Positions 1 through 6,052 of a stretch of 8,250 bases of DNA are shown piece after piece. The position numbers were made by a program, and so were the translations under genes. The stretch is from positions 1 through 8,250 of the forward strand of contig JALOLQ010000049.1 of the NCBI GenBank assembly GCA_025455895.1. Reading direction: 5' to 3'. Position 1 is the first letter of the stretch, and the number at the start of each line of letters is the position of its first letter. The notes under the pieces were generated by a model. The model saw only the letters and a list, made by a program, of their open reading frames with translations, was not told where the DNA came from and did no database searches. The DNA comes from Solirubrobacteraceae bacterium (lineage in GTDB: Bacteria > Actinomycetota > Thermoleophilia > Solirubrobacterales > Solirubrobacteraceae).

Positions 1-45
1 GAACCCACCGCCGACGATCGCCACCCCGAGGTCCCGGTGGTGCAT
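1..45 (-). CDS. FAD/NAD(P)-binding oxidoreductase, N-terminus only
   Basis: Read on the minus strand from an ATG at 45, the 15 visible codons give MHHRDLGVAIVGGGF and then leave the window. A short polar start, a hydrophobic beta-strand (VAIV) and a GGG turn form the first half of a Rossmann GxGxxG dinucleotide-binding motif. This motif sits at the extreme N-terminus of FAD-dependent monooxygenases and related flavoprotein oxidoreductases. A TAGCGT hexamer at 57-52 lies exactly 6 nt before the ATG, so the mRNA is probably leaderless, which supports this start. The gene is divergent from the phosphofructokinase gene. Subfamily and substrate cannot be judged from 15 residues. Confidence 0.6.
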   Translation of the reverse strand, partial: MHHRDLGVAIVGGGF

Positions 46-51
46 GGGCTG

Positions 52-57
52 ACGCTA
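52..57 (-). promoter_or_regulatory. -10 hexamer for leaderless oxidoreductase mRNA
   Basis: On the minus strand TAGCGT is followed by 6 nt and then the ATG at 45. A TAnnnT hexamer 6-7 nt from a start codon is the usual arrangement of leaderless actinobacterial promoters. I see no good -35. The same geometry recurs before three other genes in the window. Confidence 0.4.
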
Positions 58-112
58 CAGGACCGCCCCGGCGCCGCCGTCGAGGGCCGTGGGAGACCGC
101 TCCCGCGCCGCG

Positions 113-147
113 ATGCCCCGGCCCGCCCATGTGGGCGGCCGGGGCAT
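113..147. repeat. long GC hairpin in divergent intergenic region
   Basis: The arms 113-129 and 132-147 are near-perfect reverse complements (16 paired positions, one unpaired base in the left arm), with 2 nt between them; in RNA the loop would open to about 4 nt. No T-tract follows on either side, so it is not a classic intrinsic terminator. It lies between two divergent genes, about 100 bp before the phosphofructokinase start. It could be an operator, a structured 5' leader of the kinase mRNA, or a factor-assisted terminator or insulator. Confidence 0.55.
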
Positions 148-245
148 GCGCGGCGCTCCGCTCCCGTCGCGTCATGGACGAGCCACGACGCGTCCTGCCA
201 GGGGGCCGTTCAGGGGCCGTTGACAGCCGTGCGAGCATGCCGCGC

Positions 246-1280
246 ATGACGCGCATCGGCATCCTCACCGGCGGCGGCGACTGCCCCGGGCTCAACGCGG
301 TGATCCGCGGAATCGTCCGCAAGGGCGTGAAGGTCCACGGCTACGAGTTCACCGGCTTTCGCTACGGCTGGGCCGGAGTGCTCGAGGACAACGCGATCGA
401 GCTCGACATCGAGCGCACCTCCGGGCTGCTGCCGCGCGGCGGGACGATCCTCGGGACCTCGCGCACGAACCCCTACAAGGGCGAGGGCGACGGCACGGCG
501 CTCGTCCGCGCCTCGATGGAGCGCAACGGCGTCGACGCGCTGATCCCGATCGGCGGCGACGACACGCTCGGCGTCGCGCGCCGCCTGGCCGCGGACGGCG
601 TGCCCGTCGTCGGGGTGCCGAAGACGATCGACAACGACATCGCCGGCACCGACTACACGTTCGGCTTCGACACCGCCGTGCAGGTGGCGACCGACGCGAT
701 CGACCGCCTGCACACGACGGCCGAGTCGCACAACCGCGTCCTCGTCGTCGAGGTCATGGGCCGCCACGCCGGCTGGATCGCCGCGCACGCCGGCATGGCG
801 GGCGGCGCCGACGCGATCCTCGTTCCCGAGAAGCCCTTCGACCTCGACGAGGTCTGCGCGCACCTGCGCGCCCGCCACGAGCGCGGCCGCTCGTTCTCGA
901 TCGTCGTGGCCAGCGAGGGCGCCCACCCGAAGGCCGGCGACCTGACGCTGAAGAACGAGGAGGTCGACGAGTTCGGCCACGTGCGCCTCGGCGGGATCGC
1001 GGCGTGGCTCGAGAAGGAGATCGAGGGGCGCACGGGGTATGAGACACGGATGGTCGTCCTCGGACACGTGCAGCGCGGCGGAACCCCCACCGCCTACGAC
1101 CGCGTGCTGGCGACGCGCTACGGCGTGGCCGCGGTGGACGCGGTCGCGCGCGGCGAGAGCGGCGTGATGGTCGCCCTGCGCGGCACCGAGGTGATCACGG
1201 TCGACATCCTCGAGGCGCTCGAGAACAACAAGCTGCTCGACCCGCGCCTGTACGAGACGGCGGAGGTGTTCTTCGGATGA
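246..1280 (+). CDS. pfp: 6-phosphofructokinase, predicted PPi-dependent
   Basis: This 344-residue cytoplasmic enzyme phosphorylates fructose 6-phosphate to fructose 1,6-bisphosphate in glycolysis, reversibly if PPi is the donor. The family motifs appear in order: GGGDCPGLNAVIRG (residues 9-22), GGDDT (103-107), GVPKTIDND (123-131, proton-abstracting Asp129), MGRHAGW (171-177) and LGHVQRGGTPTAYDR (272-286). The length is normal for the mixed-substrate group III (TIGR02483-type) enzymes. Asp106 and Lys126 replace the glycines found at E. coli PfkA positions 104 and 124. Known family biochemistry links the Asp with PPi use, as in the GGEDT motif of the Amycolatopsis enzyme, whereas ATP-using relatives keep Gly. 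I chose the ATG at 246 because TRIGILTGG begins the family core at once; an in-frame ATG at 237 is possible. No clear Shine-Dalgarno is seen. The stop overlaps the downstream lipoprotein start. Confidence 0.93.
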   Translation: MTRIGILTGGGDCPGLNAVIRGIVRKGVKVHGYEFTGFRYGWAGVLEDNAIELDIERTSGLLPRGGTILGTSRTNPYKGEGDGTALVRASMERNGVDALIPIGGDDTLGVARRLAADGVPVVGVPKTIDNDIAGTDYTFGFDTAVQVATDAIDRLHTTAESHNRVLVVEVMGRHAGWIAAHAGMAGGADAILVPEKPFDLDEVCAHLRARHERGRSFSIVVASEGAHPKAGDLTLKNEEVDEFGHVRLGGIAAWLEKEIEGRTGYETRMVVLGHVQRGGTPTAYDRVLATRYGVAAVDAVARGESGVMVALRGTEVITVDILEALENNKLLDPRLYETAEVFFG

Positions 1281-1744
1281 GGATCGGACGGGCCGGGCGC
1301 GCGGCGCTCGCCGTGACCCTGGCGGCGGGCGCGCTGGCCGGCTGCGGCTCCGGTGACACGGACGCCAAGAACGCCTACGTCGACGAGGTCAACCAGGCGC
1401 AGAACCGCTTCGCCTCGACCTTCGAGCAGCTCTCGGGCCAGATCACCACGACGTCGACCCCCGGCGAGGACCGGCGGACGCTCAGGGGCTTCGAGACCGC
1501 GATCGACAAGACCGCGGGCGAGCTCGAGGCGGTGACGCCCCCGGGCGAGGTCAAGGAGCTGCACGCCGAGCTGATCGACGAGATGCGCGGTTACGGCGAG
1601 GCGGTCGGCCAGTTCCGCGAGGCCGTCGGCGGCGAGCTCGACGAGGTCACGCGCGCGCAGGCGACGCTGGCCACGAAGACCTCGCAGACGAGTTCCGAGA
1701 TCAACCGCACGATCGACCGCATCAACCAGGCGCTGCGCGAGTAG
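1277..1744 (+). CDS. small secreted lipoprotein, helical, function unknown
   Basis: The 155-residue product starts with a basic n-region (MRIGRAGRAA), a hydrophobic stretch and a lipobox LAGC, with Cys23 as the predicted lipidated residue. A short Gly/Ser/Asp spacer follows. The mature part is charged and rich in Glu, Gln, Thr and Arg, and looks almost wholly alpha-helical (for example residues about 33-55, 75-125 and 135-155), with coiled-coil-like spacing. No enzymatic motif is seen. It should sit on the outer face of the cytoplasmic membrane. Its ATG overlaps the phosphofructokinase TGA as ATGA (1277-1280), so translation is probably coupled and the two genes share an mRNA. A functional link with glycolysis is not obvious. 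I do not recognise a named family. Confidence 0.85.
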   Translation: MRIGRAGRAALAVTLAAGALAGCGSGDTDAKNAYVDEVNQAQNRFASTFEQLSGQITTTSTPGEDRRTLRGFETAIDKTAGELEAVTPPGEVKELHAELIDEMRGYGEAVGQFREAVGGELDEVTRAQATLATKTSQTSSEINRTIDRINQALRE

Positions 1745-1748
1745 CCCG

Positions 1749-1940
1749 TCAGCGCCCGCCGCCGCGGGCGGCCCGCTCGGCCAGGCGCTGCAGCGTCGCG
1801 GCGAGGTCGTCGAGCCGGCGCTGGGCGCGCTCGACGCGCAGCCCGACCTCGCCGGCCGCATCGAGCAGCCGCGCGGGAGCGGTGGGATCGCGCGCGGGCG
1901 GCGTCGGGGGCGGCGGCCCGGGCGGGCTCTCGTGGGCCAT
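1749..1940 (-). CDS. small Pro-rich / helical hypothetical protein
   Basis: This predicted 63-residue protein has a proline-rich N-terminal third (residues 6-22), then one amphipathic helix (about 24-58) with Leu, Val and Ala at regular spacing between Arg, Glu and Asp. The helix could form a short coiled coil. There is no signal peptide, membrane segment or cysteine. The ATG at 1940 is preceded on the minus strand by TAGGAT (1955-1950), which could be a -10 element; its AGGA could also act as a ribosome site. The gene converges on the lipoprotein gene with 4 nt between stop codons, and is divergent from the membrane microprotein gene. Compact spacing and a plausible promoter favour a real gene, but low complexity and short length leave doubt. 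Confidence 0.5.
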   Translation of the reverse strand: MAHESPPGPPPPTPPARDPTAPARLLDAAGEVGLRVERAQRRLDDLAATLQRLAERAARGGGR

Positions 1941-1949
1941 CGCCGGGCG

Positions 1950-1955
1950 ATCCTA
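1950..1955 (-). promoter_or_regulatory. possible -10 hexamer, 63-residue gene
   Basis: TAGGAT on the minus strand lies 9 nt before the ATG at 1940. It matches the TAnnnT type recurring in this window, but the spacing is longer than in the four leaderless cases. No clear -35 is seen. Confidence 0.3.
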
Positions 1956-1972
1956 CGGACGGCGGCGGACCG

Positions 1973-1978
1973 TACCCT
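1973..1978 (+). promoter_or_regulatory. -10 hexamer for membrane microprotein
   Basis: TACCCT is followed by 6 nt and the ATG at 1985, which predicts transcription starting at or beside the A of the start codon. The purine-rich GAGGG between them is too close to the ATG to be a normal Shine-Dalgarno, which favours leaderless translation. Confidence 0.4.
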
Positions 1979-1984
1979 GAGGGC

Positions 1985-2071
1985 ATGTCCCCCTTCTGGA
2001 TCTGGACGCAGGTGGCGATCGTCGTGTTCGTCCTCGCCGGCATCGTGATCGCGATCGTGAAGCTCGCGTGA
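1985..2071 (+). CDS. 28-residue single-pass membrane microprotein
   Basis: The reading frame ATG(1985)-TGA(2071) encodes MSPFWIWTQ, then a hydrophobic helix of about 16-18 residues rich in Val, Ile, Ala and Leu (residues 10-25), then a short KLA tail. Trp5 and Trp7 at the N-terminal edge and the single Lys at the C-terminal edge are typical interface residues of a one-pass membrane peptide. A -10-like TACCCT lies 6 nt before the ATG. Similar tiny hydrophobic proteins act as accessory subunits of transporters or oxidases (KdpF, CydX, MetS types), but no such partner gene is nearby. I do not recognise the family. The gene lies in an otherwise empty gap between the 63-residue gene and the stress protein. 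Confidence 0.55.
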   Translation: MSPFWIWTQVAIVVFVLAGIVIAIVKLA

Positions 2072-2100
2072 AGCCGTCCGGAGCACTCCCGGCACGGCGG

Positions 2101-2106
2101 TAGGAT
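2101..2106 (+). promoter_or_regulatory. possible -10 hexamer for uspA-like gene
   Basis: TAGGAT lies 36 nt before the ATG at 2143. It would give a leader of about 30 nt that contains the Shine-Dalgarno at 2131-2138. No convincing -35 is seen. Confidence 0.35.
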
Positions 2107-2130
2107 CGCGGCGCGGGACGCCGGCGAGCC

Positions 2131-2138
2131 GAGGGGAG
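2131..2138 (+). promoter_or_regulatory. Shine-Dalgarno, universal stress protein
   Basis: GAGGGGAG ends 4 nt before the ATG at 2143. This is the clearest ribosome-binding site in the window, and it fixes this start in contrast to the leaderless genes nearby. Confidence 0.6.
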
Positions 2139-2142
2139 CGGG

Positions 2143-2586
2143 ATGTACACGACGATCGTGGTCGGGACGGACGGGTCGGAGACGGCCGGCGAGGCGGTGC
2201 GCCAGGCGATGGCGCTGGCGACCGCGCTCGGCTCGCGCCTGGAGATCGTCAGCGCCTACGAGCCGGTGCCGCGCTCACGGCTCAAGGAGGAGGCCCAGCA
2301 GGCGCCGCGCGACGTGCAGTGGACGATCACGCCGCGCGAGGACGTCGAGGCGACGCTCGACGAGGTCGCCGAGCCCGCGCGGGCCGCGGGCCTCACCGTC
2401 GGCACCCACGCCCGCCAGGGCGACCCCGCCGACGCGATCCTCGACGTCGCCGAGGAGACCGACGCGGACCTGATCGTGATCGGCAACAAGGGCATGACCG
2501 GCGCGCGGCGCTTCCTGCTCGGTTCGGTGCCGAACAAGATCAGCCACCACGCACCGTGTTCGGTGCTGATCATCCGGACGACCTGA
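2143..2586 (+). CDS. universal stress protein, UspA family
   Basis: The 147-residue product is a single Usp domain of normal length. It starts with the family beta-strand and Asp (IVVGTDGS, residues 5-12, Asp10). It ends with the nucleotide-binding signature GNKGMTGARRFLLGS (114-128), which fits G-2x-G-9x-G-S/T, followed by a last strand VLIIR (141-145). An intact signature places it with the ATP-binding Usp proteins, cytoplasmic dimers that help survival under starvation, redox or energy stress. The variable middle (about 42-66) is charged. The ATG has a strong Shine-Dalgarno. The gene is monocistronic and converges on the protease gene across a 36-bp G-rich gap. The exact physiological role of individual actinobacterial Usp proteins cannot be read from sequence. 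Confidence 0.92.
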   Translation: MYTTIVVGTDGSETAGEAVRQAMALATALGSRLEIVSAYEPVPRSRLKEEAQQAPRDVQWTITPREDVEATLDEVAEPARAAGLTVGTHARQGDPADAILDVAEETDADLIVIGNKGMTGARRFLLGSVPNKISHHAPCSVLIIRTT

Positions 2587-2622
2587 GCGCGGGCGCGACC
2601 GGCCGGGCCGGGCCGGGGTGGC

Positions 2623-3963
2623 TCAGCGGCGGGCGGCGCCGGCGGGCAGCGCGGTCGCCGCGGCGGCGTCGACCAGGCCCCAGCCGTAGCGGCTGTCGTA
2701 GCCCTTGCGGCCGAGGTCGCGCGCGGTGCGCTTGAGGCGCCGCTCGACCTGGCTCGGCGTCGGGCGCGCGCCGGCGACGCCCGAGGCCATCACGAGCGCC
2801 GCGGTCGCCGACACGTGCGGCACCGCCATCGAGGTGCCCTCGTAGGTGCCGGGGATGCCGAAGCGGCCCGGCTCGCGGCCGAGCAGCGTCACCTGGAAGA
2901 TGTTGCGGCCGGGCACCTCGCCGGGCTTGCAGTTCGCGTCGCCCGGGACCGCGGCGTCCGCCCCGCCGCCCGGCGCGACGAGGTCCAGCCCGCGGCCCGC
3001 GTTCGAGAACTCCGACAGGCAGCCGCGCTCGGTGGTCGCGCCGACCGACAGCACGCCGAAGGCGCGCGCCGGGTAGGCGACCCGGGCCTGGCCCTCGTTG
3101 CCCGAGGCGGCCACGACGAGCGCGCCCTTCGAGCGCGCGTAGGCGATCGCCTGGAGCAGCTGCGGGATGTCCGCGGCGGTCACCTCGGCGTCGAACTCGA
3201 GGCTGAGGTTGATGATCTGCGCCCCGCGGCGCGCCGCGAAGCGGATGCCCGCGGCGATGTCGGTCGCGTTGCCCTCGCCGACCGAATCGAGCACGCGGAC
3301 CGGCATGAGCTTCACGCCGTAGGCGAGCCCGGTCAGGCCGACGCCGTTGTCGGTCGCCTCGGCGATCGTCGCGGCGACGTGCGTGCCGTGGCCGTTGCGG
3401 TCGATCGGGAAGCGGTCGCGGTCGACGAAGTCGTAGCCGCGGGTGAACTGGTCGGCCGTGAAGTCCGGCGAGCGCCGGTGCGGCGGGCGGCTCGCGTAGG
3501 CGACGCCGGTGTCGAGCACCGCGATGGTGACGCCCTTGCCGCCGGGGGCGCCCGCGGTGATCGCGTTCGCCCACGCCTGCGGCGCGCCGACGCCGAACGG
3601 CCCGGCGAAGTTCCACTGCACCGACTGCCAGCCTCCGGCGCCGCCGCGGCCCGGGTCGTCCGGGATGAACCCGGTCGAGGTCTGGGCGATCCGCGCCTTG
3701 ACGTTCGGGACGGCGTAGCGCACGTCGGACCGGGCGCGCAGCCCGGCGAGCGCCTTCGGCACGCTCTCGACCTTCAGCACCGCGGGGTCCCCGCCGGCGG
3801 CCTGGGCGGCCGTGGCGGTCGAGCCGTCCTCGAACTGGACGACGACCTCGCCCGGCTCGGCCTCGAGCGCGCTCGCGGGGGCCGCGCCGGCGGCGGCGAG
3901 CCCGAGCGCAGCGAGCGCGGCGAGGAGAAGGCGGGGAGTGCGGGGCGGCATGACGGTGCTCAT
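2623..3963 (-). CDS. secreted subtilisin-like serine protease (peptidase S8)
   Basis: From the ATG at 3963 the product has 446 residues. A signal peptide (residues 1 to about 33: RTPR, a Leu/Ala core, then APASA) is followed by a short propeptide-like region beginning EPGEVVVQFEDG (36-47). The S8 catalytic domain follows. Its residues are Asp151 (AVLDTGV), His192 (NGHGTHVA), oxyanion Asn289 (AASGNEG) and Ser378 (GTSMAVPHVS), so the active site looks complete. The end, YGWGLVDAAAA, is the usual last helix of the fold. Cys315 and Cys345 may form a disulfide. No anchor or sorting motif is seen, so it is probably released as an extracellular protease. The in-frame ATG at 3951 is an alternative; the open frame upstream to 4041 would spoil the signal peptide. 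No Shine-Dalgarno is obvious. The gene is divergent from tadA. Confidence 0.92.
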   Translation of the reverse strand: MSTVMPPRTPRLLLAALAALGLAAAGAAPASALEAEPGEVVVQFEDGSTATAAQAAGGDPAVLKVESVPKALAGLRARSDVRYAVPNVKARIAQTSTGFIPDDPGRGGAGGWQSVQWNFAGPFGVGAPQAWANAITAGAPGGKGVTIAVLDTGVAYASRPPHRRSPDFTADQFTRGYDFVDRDRFPIDRNGHGTHVAATIAEATDNGVGLTGLAYGVKLMPVRVLDSVGEGNATDIAAGIRFAARRGAQIINLSLEFDAEVTAADIPQLLQAIAYARSKGALVVAASGNEGQARVAYPARAFGVLSVGATTERGCLSEFSNAGRGLDLVAPGGGADAAVPGDANCKPGEVPGRNIFQVTLLGREPGRFGIPGTYEGTSMAVPHVSATAALVMASGVAGARPTPSQVERRLKRTARDLGRKGYDSRYGWGLVDAAAATALPAGAARR

Positions 3964-4049
3964 CGGCACGCCGCCGCGGCGACGTGACCACTTCATGGAA
4001 CACCATCCCGGAGGAGAAGTTCCGTTCGAACGCGCCATCATGGCGGGCG

Positions 4050-4514
4050 ATGGACCCCGGGACCACCGCAGCGGACGAACGCTGGATGCGCGAGGCGCTG
4101 GCCGAGGCGCGCGCCGCGCTCGAGCACGGCGACGTGCCGATCGGGGCGGTCGTCGTCCACGAGGACCGCGTGATCGGCCGCGGCCACAACGAGCGCGAGC
4201 GGCTCGAGGACCCCACCGCGCATGCCGAGGTCACCGCGCTGCGCGCCGCCGCGGCGGCGCTCGGCTCCTGGCGCGTGCTCGACAGCACGCTCTACGTGAC
4301 GCTCGAGCCGTGCGCGATGTGCGCCGGGGCGATCGTCCTCTCGCGGGTCCCCCGGGTCGTCTACGGCACGACCGACCCGAAGGCCGGCGCCGCCGGGAGC
4401 GTGCTCGACGTGCTCGCCGACCCGCGCCTCAACCACCGCCCGCAGGTGGACGGCGGCGTGCTGCGCGAGGAGTGCGCGGCGCTGCTGCGGGCGTTCTTCG
4501 CCGCGCGGCGCTGA
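4050..4514 (+). CDS. tadA: tRNA-specific adenosine deaminase
   Basis: This 154-residue zinc enzyme deaminates the wobble adenosine 34 of tRNA-Arg(ACG) to inosine, so that one tRNA reads CGU, CGC and CGA. The zinc and catalytic motif HAE (His58, Glu60) and the PCAMC motif (Cys88, Cys91) are intact. GAVVV (32-36), DPTAHAE (54-60), DPKAGAAGS (109-117) and LNHR (127-130) match TadA rather than guanine or cytosine deaminases. The ATG at 4050 gives DERWMREALAEA near the N-terminus, which aligns with the normal start of the family. A GTG at 3984 would add 22 residues of unlikely sequence. Upstream lie 86 bp shared with the divergent protease gene, with no clear promoter. The stop is 3 nt from the stop of the convergent monooxygenase gene. 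Confidence 0.93.
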   Translation: MDPGTTAADERWMREALAEARAALEHGDVPIGAVVVHEDRVIGRGHNERERLEDPTAHAEVTALRAAAAALGSWRVLDSTLYVTLEPCAMCAGAIVLSRVPRVVYGTTDPKAGAAGSVLDVLADPRLNHRPQVDGGVLREECAALLRAFFAARR

Positions 4515-4517
4515 GGC

Positions 4518-6002
4518 TCAGGCCGCCGCCGGCTCGCGATCGGCCGCCGGCAGCAGCTCGAAGTCGGCCGGGTCGAGCGCGTGCGTCGCGGCCTCGTACT
4601 CGCGCATGTACCCGGGCCAGTTCGTGATGATCCGCCCGCTCTCGTCGCGGTACCAGGAGTCGCAGCGCGTCCACGCCGTGCCCTGGAAACGCTGCTGGAC
4701 GGCGCGGTCGGCGGCCGCCTCGACGTCGGGACGGACCTCGATCGCCGCCGCGCCGCGCTCGCGGACGAGCGCGAGCGCCTGACGGATGTAGGCGGCCTGA
4801 GCCTCGAGATAGACGAGGATCGAGCCGCCCGAGGTGTTCGTGTTCGGCCCGTACATGAGGAACAGCGACGGGAAGCCGGGCACGGTGATGCCGAGGTGGG
4901 CGTGCGGGCCGTCGGCCCACGCCTCGCGCAGCGACGCGCCGCGCTCGCCGGTGATCTCCATCGGGAACATGAAGTCGGCGGTCTTGAAGCCGGTGCCGTA
5001 GATCACGACGTCGGCCTCGTGGACGACGCCGTCCTGCGTCTGCGGGCCGGCGGGCGTCATGCGCTCGATCCGCTCGGTGACGAGCTCGACGTTCGGCCGG
5101 CGCAGCGCGGGAAGCCACATCGAGCTGAAGAGGACGCGCTTGCAACCGAAGGTGTAGTGCGGCCAGAGCTTGCGCCGGAGCGCGTCGTCCCCGCGCAGCT
5201 GCCAGCGCATGAAGAGCGTCGAGCGCAGCCGCCCGAGCAGGCCGACGGTCCGCGGATGGCGGATCATCATCGTCAGCGTCTCGCCGTAGTGGTACATGAA
5301 GCGCCGCCGGAAGGCCTGCACGCCGGGCACGCGACGGATCGCCCAGGCGACCGGGGCCGGGTAGCTGCGGTTGCGGCGCGGCATGAACCAGTTGCCCGTG
5401 CGCTGGAAGACGGTCAGGTGCCCAGCCTCCTCGGCCACCGGGGGCACGAACTGCACGGCGCTCGCGCCGGTGCCGATCACCGCGACCCGCCTGCCGCGCA
5501 GGTCGCAGGCGTGGTCCCATTCGGCCGAGTGGAAGGCGGTGCCCGCGAAGTCCTCGAGCCCGGGGATCGGCGGGAACGCCGGCCGGTGGAGCTGGCCCGT
5601 CGCGACGATCACCGCGTCGGCCTCCCAACGGCGCCCGTCGGCCGCGGTCACGGTCCAGGTCGCGCTCGCCGCGTCCCACGAGCAGCCGTCCACCTCGACG
5701 CCGAACGTCATCCGGCGGTCGACGCCGAACTCCCGGGCGACCTCCTCCTGGTAGGCGAGGATCTCGTCCTGGGGCGAGCACAGCCGCGTCCAGTCGCGGC
5801 GCTGGGCGAACGAGTACGAGTAGAGATGGCTGGGGACGTCGCAGGCCGCGCCCGGGTAGTCGTTGAAGCGCCACGTGCCGCCGAGGCCGTCGCCGCGGTC
5901 GAGGATCTCGACATCGGCGAACCCGTGTGCCTGGAGCTCGATCGCGGCGGCGATGCCGCCGAAGCCGGCGCCGATGATGAGGATGCGGGGCTGCTCGGAC
6001 AC
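4518..6002 (-). CDS. Baeyer-Villiger-type flavin monooxygenase
   Basis: The 494-residue product inserts oxygen next to a carbonyl, or hydroxylates a related substrate, using FAD, NADPH and O2. The FAD Rossmann motif GAGFGG is at residues 11-16, followed by GGTW (41-44) and the YPGAACDVPSHLYSYSF stretch (49-65) typical of this class. The Baeyer-Villiger fingerprint FxGxxxHxxxW(D/P) is met exactly by FAGTAFHSAEWD (152-163). The NADPH Rossmann motif GTGASA is at 177-182 and a late YGTGF lies in the FAD domain. I chose the GTG at 6002 because TACCGT lies 7 nt upstream and the protein then starts MSEQPRILIIGAG. An ATG at 6023 would add 7 residues. Substrate cannot be predicted; ketones, steroids or alkanes are all possible. 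No pathway genes adjoin it. Confidence 0.9.
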   Translation of the reverse strand: MSEQPRILIIGAGFGGIAAAIELQAHGFADVEILDRGDGLGGTWRFNDYPGAACDVPSHLYSYSFAQRRDWTRLCSPQDEILAYQEEVAREFGVDRRMTFGVEVDGCSWDAASATWTVTAADGRRWEADAVIVATGQLHRPAFPPIPGLEDFAGTAFHSAEWDHACDLRGRRVAVIGTGASAVQFVPPVAEEAGHLTVFQRTGNWFMPRRNRSYPAPVAWAIRRVPGVQAFRRRFMYHYGETLTMMIRHPRTVGLLGRLRSTLFMRWQLRGDDALRRKLWPHYTFGCKRVLFSSMWLPALRRPNVELVTERIERMTPAGPQTQDGVVHEADVVIYGTGFKTADFMFPMEITGERGASLREAWADGPHAHLGITVPGFPSLFLMYGPNTNTSGGSILVYLEAQAAYIRQALALVRERGAAAIEVRPDVEAAADRAVQQRFQGTAWTRCDSWYRDESGRIITNWPGYMREYEAATHALDPADFELLPAADREPAAA

Positions 6003-6009
6003 GGCGGGA

Positions 6010-6015
6010 ACGGTA
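6010..6015 (-). promoter_or_regulatory. -10 hexamer for leaderless monooxygenase mRNA
   Basis: TACCGT on the minus strand is followed by 7 nt and the GTG at 6002. It supports an independent promoter within the 50-bp gap after the LamG gene, and it supports the GTG start over the upstream ATG. Confidence 0.4.
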
Positions 6016-6052
6016 CCTCGCACCGGGCGGCTCCGGGACGCCGGCCCGGTGG

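Noticed and set aside
37..249. Plus-strand frame of 70 codons before pfp
   Set aside because: It spans the hairpin and divergent promoter region, has no ribosome site and no recognisable pattern.
4025..4032. GTTCGAAC palindrome between protease and tadA considered as a LexA-type SOS box
   Set aside because: The actinobacterial SOS box needs half-sites separated by about 4 nt (GAAC-N4-GTTC); here they are reversed and contiguous, so the match is not meaningful.
2570..4288. Long minus-strand frame, 572 codons, across the protease and tadA
   Set aside because: It is Arg/Gly/Pro-rich shadow of the protease in another frame, which is typical of high GC DNA; the protease frame carries all catalytic motifs.
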